Positions 22,814 to 29,613 of a stretch of DNA of 32,939 bases are shown here, in pieces. The notes below the pieces were generated by a model that made no database searches, had not been told where the DNA came from, and saw only the letters and a list, made by a program, of their open reading frames with translations. Each line of letters opens with the position of its first letter. The stretch's first letter is position 1. The position numbers were made by a program, and so were the translations under genes. Origin of the DNA: a virus. The stretch spans positions 1-32,939 of the IMG/VR virus record IMGVR_UViG_3300044940_000498. The stretch is one strand, 5' to 3'.

Positions 22814-22996
22814 TTAGTTAAAAGGTCATTCTACTGTTTCGTCATCAAACATCACCTAAGTGACTTTGGCAGGAACAGTTTCTTCAATTAACGACAAAAA
22901 CAAAGCTTCTGTCATAATCATAGAATCTATAAAATGGTTTTAGGTAATATGTTCTGGAAAGTCTACTTCAACTTCAAGAGTAACTTTAGTTTTCAT
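22814..22996 (-). pseudogene. Decayed small gene with three in-frame stops
   Basis: From ATG 22996, with an intact AAAGG ribosome site, the frame reads MKTKVTLEVEVDFPEHIT, then TAA (22940-22942), then NHFIDSMIMTEALFLSLIEE...AKVT, then TAG (22856-22858), then VMFDDETVE, then TGA (22826-22828), then PFN and a final TAA. Each internal stop is one base from a fitting codon (Glu, Glu, Trp) and there is no frameshift, so the ancestral product was a small acidic protein of about 60 residues. All three stop types occur, which argues against recoding of one codon and for decay. The ancestral function is unknown. It sits in the early island between MazG and a coiled-coil protein. Confidence 0.55.
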
Positions 22997-23021
22997 TTTT
23001 ATCAACCTTTTCACTCGACTT

Positions 23022-23300
23022 CTACGGCGCAAAATTTTCTAACCAAAACAACATGGCTGATTGAATAATTGACATGTCTTTTTTGCTGAAACCATTAAAA
23101 TGTTTTCCCGAATAGTTTCGTTGTAATTCATCCACAATCTCAAGCACACTTGATAAGTGCATTTCCAAACTTTTAATAAGAATATCTTTGTTATTCAATT
23201 CTTGCCTAACATCAAGTAACTCTTGGGTCAGCTGAGAGATTTTTTGTTGCCCTTCACGTAGCCCCTCTTCATATCCTTCCTGATAAACAATCTCACTCAT
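23022..23300 (-). CDS. Small coiled-coil protein, function unknown
   Basis: A 92-residue protein, MSEIVYQEGYEEGLREGQ..., with a heptad-like helix over residues about 15-65 (ISQLTQELLDVRQELNNKDILIKSLEMHLSSVLEIVDELQ) and a short C-terminal segment ending QSAMLFWLENFAP. It has no signal or membrane segment. AGGAG lies just before the ATG. It belongs to the leftward early island downstream of the 412-aa gene, with a 60-nt gap. I do not recognise a family; the coiled coil suggests oligomerisation or binding to another protein. Confidence 0.6.
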   Translation of the reverse strand: MSEIVYQEGYEEGLREGQQKISQLTQELLDVRQELNNKDILIKSLEMHLSSVLEIVDELQRNYSGKHFNGFSKKDMSIIQSAMLFWLENFAP

Positions 23301-23360
23301 TATTATACTCCTGTAAATCTTTTGTTAAAATAATCAAGTCCAATTTTCATTTAGCATCTT

Positions 23361-24599
23361 TTACCATGCCTTCAGGATTATGATATTCTCATTAAAACGC
23401 CCGTTCGGAACAGCGGTTACTGCCTTAATATCTGTTACCATCTTACGAGTGTTTGGGCGACTGGCTACCATAAACGCCTTTACAAACTCTTCAGGCTTCC
23501 TGACTGTTTTGGTCATGCTCTTCTTTTGATCAAATCCAAGCACTTTATTGCCCTTTACAGTCAGACACTTGGAATATTCGTCCGCAACTAGCCAGATAAT
23601 CTTGCGCTTCTTGGTGTCATATAGAAACACTTCGGTAGCCTGATGTACTTTAGTAGGGGGAAGACTAGTCAACCCAAGTGCTTCATCCTTCTTCTTATAC
23701 TTAAGCTTAGATACAACCTTCTCTACCGGAACAGGCTTCTTGGCACGAACCTTTTTGGTTGCTTGCTTAAGATTGCAATAACCATTCAATTCAGCGATGA
23801 TGGATTCGATAAATTGAATAGTATAGCGCATCTGCATCTTACCATAATTTTGGTAAGATTCATTAAGCTGCGGACACTTGCCAAGCGCTGCTTCTCTATA
23901 CTCTGCAAGGAGAGCTTCCCACCTCTTAATGGCGGGAGCAATATGTTGAGGAAGGACATTGCGCTCAGTAAGAGCTCCAATAACTTTCTTGTTCAAGTCA
24001 AAATTCTTGGGGCAACCTCGGTCAATAAATTCGTCAAACAAAGCCTCAATCTCGCTGAGAGCTTCATCTGCTCGTTCACGCATGACTTCCTGAATATTAA
24101 CCTTACGCTTTAGTGGTTCTGTTTCTTCAACAGCATTGTCATCCTTGACGCCGGCCTTGGCTAGAGAAACCATGGTATCAACGCAATTTTGAATAAATGT
24201 CTTTTGCTTGTCAGTAAGAATAAGACCTCGAACAGCGCAACGCGCAGCCCAACCTGCCGTGGTAACCATACGATTATCAGGAGCCTTGCGAACAAGGCGA
24301 ATAATACTCTTGTCGACCTTATTTTCTTCTAGGTAATTGATAAGAAACTGCTTGGCATCCTTATGGGTGCAAAAACGAGAATACCAATTATATGCGGCAG
24401 TCAATTCTGAAAGACGATTTTCATCAGTAGGCTGCTTATCATAAAAACTGGGTTCAGGACCGTACCTAAGAACATCAACATCCTTAGGATTAAAGTCCTT
24501 GACTAGCGGATTACCGGTAGAAGCTAGCTTGATGCCCTTACCTGCACGGGCAGTTTTTTTGACCTTGCGAGTTCTAACCATTGCCGGTCTTTTTGTCAT
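23361..24599 (-). CDS. Conserved 412-aa basic protein of the early island, function unknown
   Basis: A 412-residue protein with a strongly basic N-terminus (MTKRPAMVRTRKVKKTARAGKG), a segment VLRYGPEPSFYDKQPTDENRLSELTAAYNWYSRFCTHKDAKQFL (about 43-88) that looks like a conserved alpha-helical domain, a Cys-containing middle, and a Lys-rich hinge (KKVRAKKPVPVEKVVSKLKYKKKDE). The C-terminal beta-rich part (EVFLYDTKKRKIIWLVADEYSKCLTVKGNKVLGFDQKKS) resembles the phage protein class I know from aquatic T4-like phages without function. Charge suggests nucleic-acid binding (inference). Codon use is less AT-biased than its neighbours, as in well-expressed genes. It has a near-perfect sigma-70 promoter (TTGACA, 17, TATATA; 24620-24648) and TAGGAG. 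Confidence 0.75.
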   Translation of the reverse strand: MTKRPAMVRTRKVKKTARAGKGIKLASTGNPLVKDFNPKDVDVLRYGPEPSFYDKQPTDENRLSELTAAYNWYSRFCTHKDAKQFLINYLEENKVDKSIIRLVRKAPDNRMVTTAGWAARCAVRGLILTDKQKTFIQNCVDTMVSLAKAGVKDDNAVEETEPLKRKVNIQEVMRERADEALSEIEALFDEFIDRGCPKNFDLNKKVIGALTERNVLPQHIAPAIKRWEALLAEYREAALGKCPQLNESYQNYGKMQMRYTIQFIESIIAELNGYCNLKQATKKVRAKKPVPVEKVVSKLKYKKKDEALGLTSLPPTKVHQATEVFLYDTKKRKIIWLVADEYSKCLTVKGNKVLGFDQKKSMTKTVRKPEEFVKAFMVASRPNTRKMVTDIKAVTAVPNGRFNENIIILKAW

Positions 24600-24619
24600 T
24601 AATTATCTCCTATGAAAAC

Positions 24620-24648
24620 TATATAGCGTACGTTGAAATTCTTGTCAA
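24620..24648 (-). promoter_or_regulatory. Sigma-70 promoter of the 412-aa gene
   Basis: -35 TTGACA (24643-24648), 17-nt spacer, -10 TATATA (24620-24625), followed by TAGGAG and ATG 24599. Confidence 0.78.
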
Positions 24649-24677
24649 CTATAACATTGAAAGTTATTCGCATCCTT

Positions 24678-25034
24678 TTACTTAATAACAATCGGCCGTG
24701 AGATATCTCGGTGTGTTTCGCTAAACAGAGATACGCCCTTCTCACGAATAAGATTTGCCATTGCTTGAGGATTATCTTTCCAAGATTCTTCTAACGCATC
24801 TAGTGTGATATTTTCATCACAGTCGATGGCGTAGATTTCATAACGGCGCTCAGGATTGTATCTTGCACGAAGAATCATGTGATTGATAATATGAAAAAGC
24901 GGATTATGGCCTACCGGCTTACCGCATAGTACAGCTATTAAGTCAAGCTTCTGCTGGTCTTCATATTGAGAGATAGGCACAATAGCCTCAATTCCATATT
25001 GATCCCACATAAAGAGATATGCATTTTTAGTCAT
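24678..25034 (-). CDS. Conserved early protein of unknown function
   Basis: A 118-residue protein from ATG 25034 (MTKNAYLFMWDQYGIEAIVPISQYEDQQK). The longer frame up to 25175 is rejected because it overlaps a better small gene in another frame and loses coupling: ATG 25034 lies in ATGACTAA, overlapping the stop of that gene. Visible: GKPVGHNPLFHIINHMILRARYNPERRYEIYAIDCDENITLDALEESW, a compact alpha/beta protein with a conserved NPLxHIxNxMxLRARxNxQRxYEIY-like block that I associate with small early phage proteins of unknown function. It has no signal or TM segment. It belongs to the leftward early island. Confidence 0.7.
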   Translation of the reverse strand: MTKNAYLFMWDQYGIEAIVPISQYEDQQKLDLIAVLCGKPVGHNPLFHIINHMILRARYNPERRYEIYAIDCDENITLDALEESWKDNPQAMANLIREKGVSLFSETHRDISRPIVIK

Positions 25035-25182
25035 TATTCTGCTCAATTCCGTGTTGTTTGGCAAACATTTCCCGGCTTGCTTCCCATGCCCGGCGTGCAA
25101 CGCTCTCATATTGGTAGGGGTCATCGTTGCTATATGCAAAAGATGGGACGAACTCTTCCCGAAACCATTCTTCAAAAGTCAT
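25027..25182 (-). CDS. Small conserved phage protein (MTFEEW... type)
   Basis: A 51-residue protein. ATG 25182 follows an AAAGGAT ribosome site (spacing about 8). The sequence starts MTFEEWFREEFVPSF and contains YESVARRAWEASREMF, a pattern typical of tiny acidic phage proteins (MTFEEWxxE...ARxAWEAA). Its last codons overlap the start of the 118-aa gene by 8 nt, so the two are probably translated together. The function is unknown. It was recognised only by reading the third frame, since a longer spurious extension of the next gene covers it. Confidence 0.65.
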   Translation of the reverse strand: MTFEEWFREEFVPSFAYSNDDPYQYESVARRAWEASREMFAKQHGIEQNND

Positions 25183-25246
25183 TATCAGTATCCTTTAAGT
25201 GCGGTTGAATGTTGTTTCACCAAAGTAGCCTGAATTTTTCAGCATA

Positions 25247-25372
25247 TTACTTATCCCAGATTTCTTTTTCTTGATATTGGGGAGTATCATTTTTAGCCCG
25301 TATGTTCCTTTCGTCGCGTTTATAGTGAATTATATACGGTCTGTCAACCGAAAATATTAATTTTCTTTTCAA
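25247..25372 (-). CDS. Possible 41-aa basic protein
   Basis: A short frame from TTG 25372 (MKRKLIFSVDRPYIIHYKRD...NDTPQYQEKEIWDK) ending at TAA 25247-25249. The composition (aromatic-rich, YQEKEIWDK end) looks coding, and the frame stays open through the end of the upstream pseudogene with a 29-nt overlap. However, there is no clear Shine-Dalgarno before the TTG and no known family. It could be a small early protein translated by coupling, or a remnant. Confidence 0.35.
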   Translation of the reverse strand: MKRKLIFSVDRPYIIHYKRDERNIRAKNDTPQYQEKEIWDK

Positions 25373-25613
25373 ACAGAATTCTGAATTGGAGTTCAGTGAT
25401 TTCTGATTCGGTGAGCTTTTTGCCGTTCAACCGCCATTCTCTGTCACCATCAGCATATTCAACGGTAGGATCGTCTTCTCGTTGACGTTTTCCGTTCAGA
25501 TACTAATAATTGGTGCCATCTGCTCCTATATAAACGGGACCGTCTTCTCGGTGAGGTTTATTGCCCAGATGCCAAACTTTGGTGCCATTTAGGTAGGTAA
25601 TTATCTGTTCCAT
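25344..25613 (-). pseudogene. WxxxGxxHREDGP-repeat (MORN-like) protein, broken by an in-frame TAG
   Basis: From ATG 25613 the frame reads MEQIITYLNGTKVWHLGNKPHREDGPVYIGADGTNY, then TAG (25503-25505), then YLNGKRQREDDPTVEYADGDREW, RLNGKKLTESEI... to TGA at 25344. This is the 'W-x-LNGK-x-HREDGPAxEYxDG' repeat protein common in phages and bacteria; the TAG stands exactly where the repeat needs Trp (TGG to TAG). The intact protein would have 89 residues and three repeats of about 24. The HREDGP of repeat 2 has also drifted (QREDDP). A consensus sigma-70 promoter ends about 7 nt before the ATG. The family function is unknown. Confidence 0.6.
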
Positions 25614-25619
25614 ATATTA

Positions 25620-25648
25620 ATCATATCATAATAAACAAGTATTGTCAA
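25620..25648 (-). promoter_or_regulatory. Sigma-70 promoter heading the early island
   Basis: -35 TTGACA (25643-25648), 17-nt spacer, -10 TATGAT (25620-25625). The start point is expected at about 25613, the A of the ATG of the broken repeat-protein gene. Confidence 0.8.
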
Positions 25649-25766
25649 ATCACTAATGCTACTTTTAACTTACGACGCACCCTCAAGTATTTTTCAACTT
25701 ATTTCCACAATGTCGCCGCATGTCCCCCCACACGTGTAAACATAAAAATTGAAGTAAGGGAGCTCC

Positions 25767-25788
25767 AAATCTACCGGCGGATAGATTT
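25767..25788. other. Hairpin before gp8
   Basis: 7-bp stem AAATCTA/TAGATTT with loop CCGGCGGA, 12 nt upstream of the gp8 late box, followed by TCTTGG on the + strand. It may insulate the two divergent units. Confidence 0.4.
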
Positions 25789-25799
25789 TCTTGGAATAT

Positions 25800-25807
25800 C
25801 ATAAATA
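25800..25807 (+). promoter_or_regulatory. Late-type promoter box CATAAATA at a start codon
   Basis: Ends 4 nt before ATG 25812 of gp8; no Shine-Dalgarno. Confidence 0.62.
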
Positions 25808-25811
25808 CAAT

Positions 25812-27470
25812 ATGCCTAGACTATCTTTATATAGAGAAAATAAATCTAACGACTATAAGTATATAGACAAAATTGCATATGAGCAATACGTAGTTGGTGG
25901 AACAGATTTATACATACATAAATATTTAGGTCCAAAATCACAAGCAAATTCAGAAGATGAGACAAGACCAGTATATAATGATATTAAAATTACAAATATA
26001 CAAGACTTGTTATTTTTAGAAAATAGAGATAGAAAATACGATACCAATGTATATAGATTAAGAGGTCATTATTCGGTTCAAAATTTAGATTTTGATTTAA
26101 GTCAATTTGGTTTATTTTTAAATAACGACATCATTTTCATCACCGTTCATTTTCAAAATATGATTGATATAATTGGAAGAAAATTAATGGTAGGTGATGT
26201 TCTGGAATTGCCTCATTTATTAGATTATTATCCATTAGATGAATCTATTCCATATGCTCTTAGAAGATATTATCAAATTACCGATGCTAACTATGCAAGT
26301 GAAGGATTTAGTCAAACTTGGTATCCACATTTGTGGAGAATTAAATGTGAACCGCTAATTAACAGTCAAGAATTTAGTGACATTCTTAATAGACCTGGAA
26401 ATGAAGATAATTTCTTAGGAGAATGGAATAGTTCAACTATCTATCCCCCGGGCTATACAATAAATTTTGGGGGAAAAATTTACGAATCTATTGTAGAAGT
26501 TCCTGCCGGAACATTGCCCACTAATGAAGATTATTGGAAAGTGTCAGAGGAAAAAAGTTTAGCTAGTATTTTTTCTACCTGTAAGAAAAACATTGAAATT
26601 AATGATGCACAACTAAGAGAGGCAGAAAGACTTGTCCCCAAAGCCGGTTATGACACCAGTAAATTATATATTGTGCCTACTTACGGAGAATTTATACGTA
26701 ATGATGCCTTTTTTGGAAGAAGGGCACAACCAGCGCCGCCGGTAAATATTATAACTTCAAATAATTTAGGAGTAGAGGTCCCTTTGACAGGCGCAGTTAT
26801 TTTTTATAGAAATAACAAATATACTACCGCAAGTGCTGGTATTAGAATTAACAAAGATGTAGTAGATAGCTTAAATAACTATACTGAAAATGAATTGAAA
26901 ACTAAAATAGAAGCATTTATAAGAGCATCTTTAAGTAGTATAGATGAAGAAATAGAATTAACTGACACTGGTTCAGGATTAGTAGAACCTACTAAAATTC
27001 TTACAATAAAAATGCTGGGAGACATCACCGGCCCATATGGAACAGCCGACAACACCTATATTATGGGAGATAACACTAACATCACAGCCGATATTGATCC
27101 TAGATTTCAATTTATTTCTCGTTCCACTCCCAGAAGTTTTGGGTATGCAGCAGGTTATCTAACTGGTGATGGCACTGCACCAAATGGACTTCCTATTCAA
27201 GCCGGTATAAGTTTTCCGCAAAATCCCAAAATAGGAGACTATTTCCTTCGCATTGATTATGCGCCACAAATATTATACCGTTGGGATGGAAAATTGTGGG
27301 TAAGAATTAGCGAAAATGTTAGAACCGGTACCGGACTTACAAGTGATGATAAATCTTTACGTTCAACATTTATTAATAATAATAACCAAATTTATTCCAA
27401 TAACGAAGGAAAACTCATCCCTGAAAAACAAATGCTCTCCCAGATATTACGTCCAAAAACAGACGAATAA
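25812..27470 (+). CDS. 8: Baseplate wedge protein gp8
   Basis: A 552-residue homologue of T4 gp8 (334 aa), a structural subunit of the baseplate wedge. The N-terminus MPRLSLYRENKSNDYKYIDKIAYEQYVVGGTDLYIHKYLGP is the signature I know from aquatic T4-like gp8 proteins, followed by NIQDLLFLENRDRKYD, FDLSQFGLFLNNDIIFITVHF and VGDVLELPHLLDYYPLDE (residues about 60-150). A carbohydrate-binding-module-like insert (GEWNSSTIYPPGYTINFGGK..., about 205-245, aromatic residues conserved) and a C-terminal low-complexity end follow. The start is taken at ATG 25812 rather than TTG 25791: the late box CATAAATA (25800-25807) lies between them, 4 nt from the ATG and without a Shine-Dalgarno. It is the first gene of a + strand late operon with gp15 and Nudix. 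Confidence 0.85.
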   Translation: MPRLSLYRENKSNDYKYIDKIAYEQYVVGGTDLYIHKYLGPKSQANSEDETRPVYNDIKITNIQDLLFLENRDRKYDTNVYRLRGHYSVQNLDFDLSQFGLFLNNDIIFITVHFQNMIDIIGRKLMVGDVLELPHLLDYYPLDESIPYALRRYYQITDANYASEGFSQTWYPHLWRIKCEPLINSQEFSDILNRPGNEDNFLGEWNSSTIYPPGYTINFGGKIYESIVEVPAGTLPTNEDYWKVSEEKSLASIFSTCKKNIEINDAQLREAERLVPKAGYDTSKLYIVPTYGEFIRNDAFFGRRAQPAPPVNIITSNNLGVEVPLTGAVIFYRNNKYTTASAGIRINKDVVDSLNNYTENELKTKIEAFIRASLSSIDEEIELTDTGSGLVEPTKILTIKMLGDITGPYGTADNTYIMGDNTNITADIDPRFQFISRSTPRSFGYAAGYLTGDGTAPNGLPIQAGISFPQNPKIGDYFLRIDYAPQILYRWDGKLWVRISENVRTGTGLTSDDKSLRSTFINNNNQIYSNNEGKLIPEKQMLSQILRPKTDE

Positions 27471-27473
27471 ATA
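27466..27473 (+). promoter_or_regulatory. Late-type promoter box AATAAATA
   Basis: Overlaps the gp8 stop; 18 nt before GTG of gp15, with AGAGG between. Confidence 0.58.
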
Positions 27474-27491
27474 TAATAGAGGTAGTTTAAA

Positions 27492-28862
27492 GTGGCAGAG
27501 TTTTACCATGACAATCAAATACGAAGGTATTTAATTCAATTTGCAAAAATTTTTAGTAACTGGTATTGTACTAAAGGATTAGACCCAAACGGAAATCCTA
27601 TATTAGTTAGAGTTCCTATAATTTATGGAAATAGCTCTCGTCAAGCAGCTACTATTATTGCTAATAATAGTGCCAACAATTTGCCATGTGCTCCTTTGTT
27701 TTCATATTATGTATCTGGGCTAGAATACAACCAGCGTTGGACTACAGAACCATACTTTGTCGACAAGATGCATGTTAGACAAAGAGAACTAAACACCCAA
27801 ACTGGCCAATTTAATACCACTCAAGGTCAAGCTTTTACTATAGAAAGATTGATGCCGGTGCCATATATTTTGCGAGTGACCGTTGATTTTTGGTCTACTA
27901 ATGAACAACAAAAACTTGAAATTATAGAGCAAATTGGTGCAATTTTTAACCCAGCACTTGAATTGCAAAGCACGGACAACTATATCGACTGGACCTCATT
28001 AACTGCGGTTTTTCAAGACGGCATAAACTACAGTTCAAGAACTATTCCACAGGGAACTACTAATTCTATTGATATTCTCACTTGGAAATTTTATATGCCA
28101 ATTTGGATTACTGCTCCCGCTAAGTTGAAAAAGATGGGAGTAATACATAAAGTGATAGCCAATATCTTTGAAGGTAGTTCTTTATATGATATTAAAGATG
28201 ATGACCTGATATTGGGAACTAGACAAAAAATAACCCCATGGGGATATAAGCTACTACTAAGCGGAAATCAATTACAAATTTTACCCCATAATAGTGTTTT
28301 TAATCCAAGCAATTCAGACCCCAATATTCCTATTCCCCCTGATACCAATATATATTGGTCATCATTATTAAATGTATATGGAAATATTAGACCCGGAATA
28401 AGTCAAATTTGGATACAAAATGAGTATCTAGAAAATGAAATTGTAGGCACAATAGCTTTAAACCCATTAGATGACAGATTTTTGATTTTCAACATAGATA
28501 TAGATACATTGCCCCCGGATACTTTGCCGCCGATAAACGGTATTATAGACCCCGCAAAAGTAGGACCGGGTGTAGGATTGCCCTCTGCAACCGCAGGAAC
28601 TAGATATTTAATTATTTCCAATATCGGTTATCCTGGTGCACCCACTGTTGCTTGGGGAAACCTTATAGCAAATGCTAATGATATTATAGAATATGACGGA
28701 ACTAATTGGAATGTTGCATTTGACAGTGAAGAAGCAGCACAGGATGAATTAGTAACCAACAATTATTCTAATATTCAATTTAGATATGTTTCTAAAGAAA
28801 AAATATGGATAAAATCATATGAAGGATTTATTGACCAAGGCGACTGGAGTATTGTAATTTAA
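27492..28862 (+). CDS. 15: Tail completion and sheath stabiliser protein gp15
   Basis: A 456-residue homologue of T4 gp15 (272 aa), the hexamer that caps the tail tube and sheath before head joining. The conserved core is at residues 1-240: FYHDNQIRRYLIQFAKIFSNW parallels T4's FYNSSFRRYATLMGDLFSN; RVPIIYGNSSRQ; IERLMPVPYILRVTVDFW; EIIEQIGAIFNPALELQ; and DILTWKFYMPIWITAPAKLKKMGVI, where T4 has the equivalent hydrophobic blocks. The C-terminal extension (GTRYLIISNIGYP...NDIIEYDGTNWNVAFDS...WIKSYEGFIDQGDWSIVI) is typical of the aquatic branch. GTG start with AGAGG 9 nt upstream; a late box AATAAATA (27466-27473) overlaps the gp8 stop, giving the gene its own late transcript. Confidence 0.87.
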   Translation: MAEFYHDNQIRRYLIQFAKIFSNWYCTKGLDPNGNPILVRVPIIYGNSSRQAATIIANNSANNLPCAPLFSYYVSGLEYNQRWTTEPYFVDKMHVRQRELNTQTGQFNTTQGQAFTIERLMPVPYILRVTVDFWSTNEQQKLEIIEQIGAIFNPALELQSTDNYIDWTSLTAVFQDGINYSSRTIPQGTTNSIDILTWKFYMPIWITAPAKLKKMGVIHKVIANIFEGSSLYDIKDDDLILGTRQKITPWGYKLLLSGNQLQILPHNSVFNPSNSDPNIPIPPDTNIYWSSLLNVYGNIRPGISQIWIQNEYLENEIVGTIALNPLDDRFLIFNIDIDTLPPDTLPPINGIIDPAKVGPGVGLPSATAGTRYLIISNIGYPGAPTVAWGNLIANANDIIEYDGTNWNVAFDSEEAAQDELVTNNYSNIQFRYVSKEKIWIKSYEGFIDQGDWSIVI

Positions 28863-28882
28863 TTATATATTATTTTTACTTA

Positions 28883-28890
28883 ACTAAATA
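28883..28890 (+). promoter_or_regulatory. Late-type promoter box ACTAAATA at a start codon
   Basis: Ends 5 nt before ATG 28896 of the Nudix gene; no Shine-Dalgarno; leaderless mRNA predicted. Confidence 0.58.
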
Positions 28891-28895
28891 TCATT

Positions 28896-29318
28896 ATGAC
28901 ACAAGCTGTTGGGATATTTTTTTATAGTAAAGATACTGATAGATTTCTTTATCTTTTAAGAACTGATACCAAAAATCCAAGTTGGAGTATACCAGGCGGA
29001 AAAGTTAAAAAACAAGAAACTCTATTTGACACTATTAAAAGGGAATGCACTGAAGAAATAGGGTTTTTTGATCCTAAATATAAAGTTATTCCCATACAGA
29101 AATTTGTAAATAATAACTTTATTTACCATACTTTTTTTTGCGGTGTTGACAGAGAATTTATACCGCGACTTAATCACGAACATACTGGTTATGCATGGGT
29201 GGGAAGCGGCTTATACCCTAAGCCGCTTCACTTTGGTTTATTTTCAACTATCAATATAGACATTGTTAAAGAAAAGATTCTCTTATTGAAAGAATTTAGA
29301 AACAACTTCGACTCCTAA
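28896..29318 (+). CDS. Nudix hydrolase
   Basis: A 140-residue Nudix pyrophosphohydrolase. The Nudix box is complete at residues 35-57 (G-x5-E-x7-REUxEExGU: GKVKKQE...RECTEEIGF), so metal binding and catalysis should be intact. Flanking strands MTQAVGIFFYSKDTDRFLYLLRTD and NNNFIYHTFFCGVDREFIPRLN fit the fold, and HEHTGYAWVGSGLYPKPLHFGL resembles the C-terminal portion of phage Nudix proteins. The substrate cannot be read; NTP sanitation, ADP-ribose or RNA 5' ends are possible. The ATG lies 5 nt after the late box ACTAAATA (28883-28890) with no Shine-Dalgarno: a leaderless late gene, unusual for a nucleotide enzyme. Its 3' end overlaps the opposite-strand coiled-coil gene by 36 nt. Confidence 0.9.
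   Translation: MTQAVGIFFYSKDTDRFLYLLRTDTKNPSWSIPGGKVKKQETLFDTIKRECTEEIGFFDPKYKVIPIQKFVNNNFIYHTFFCGVDREFIPRLNHEHTGYAWVGSGLYPKPLHFGLFSTINIDIVKEKILLLKEFRNNFDS
29203..29229. other. Strong GC-rich hairpin inside the Nudix gene
   Basis: 11-bp perfect stem GAAGCGGCTTA/TAAGCCGCTTC with a 5-nt loop, within codons for GSGLYPKPL. On the - strand it lies 54 nt past the stop of the XhlA-like gene, so it may stop that transcript. Confidence 0.55.
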
Positions 29319-29603
29319 AGCACCCACTGCTGCGCCGGCGCCCATAATCATCCATCTCCACTTTTCTAAAGTAGAAATTTTGCTGTTTATTTCTTCATGC
29401 GCGGATTTACTTTCTTCTCTTAATTTTTCAATAAGCTTGGTGGTAGCGGAATAATTATTTTCAATCTTTGTTTCAAGATTTTTAACATCATCTTGTATTC
29501 TCTGAACTTTTTCGTCAATGTGTATCATTTGTGTTTGCAAAACAGCTACATCAGTATGGACTTTATGCATAGTATTAGTATCACCAGGATGTCTAGCAGC
29601 CAT
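29283..29603 (-). CDS. Coiled-coil protein with C-terminal membrane anchor (XhlA-like)
   Basis: A 106-residue protein. Residues about 15-80 form a long coiled coil (TDVAVLQTQMIHIDEKVQRIQDDVKNLETKIENN...), followed by KWRWMIMGAGAAVGALGVEV, a Gly/Ala-rich membrane segment at residues about 82-100, and a short tail SKFFQ. The layout is that of the XhlA/haemolysin-type phage proteins that cooperate with holins and also of some spanin-like factors; homology is not proven. AAGGGGGG precedes the ATG and the gene starts 10 nt after the stop of the 321-aa structural gene. Its 3' end overlaps Nudix on the other strand. Confidence 0.65.
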   Translation of the reverse strand: MAARHPGDTNTMHKVHTDVAVLQTQMIHIDEKVQRIQDDVKNLETKIENNYSATTKLIEKLREESKSAHEEINSKISTLEKWRWMIMGAGAAVGALGVEVVSKFFQ

Positions 29604-29613
29604 TTAACCCCCC

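Noticed and set aside
22814-22996. Reading the three-stop frame as stop-codon reassignment
   Set aside because: All three stop codons occur and no other gene here has in-frame stops, so decay is simpler.
25035-25175. N-terminal extension of the 118-aa early protein
   Set aside because: A better gene (MTFEEW..., 25027-25182) occupies this stretch in another frame, with a ribosome site and an 8-nt coupled overlap.
25791-25811. TTG start seven codons upstream of gp8
   Set aside because: It lies upstream of and across the late box; the family N-terminus begins MPRLSLYR at 25812.
25614-25811. Possible small RNA gene in the 200-nt divergent region
   Set aside because: Only a short hairpin and small palindromes (ACACGTGT, GGAGCTCC) are seen; no tRNA fold or clear transcript unit.
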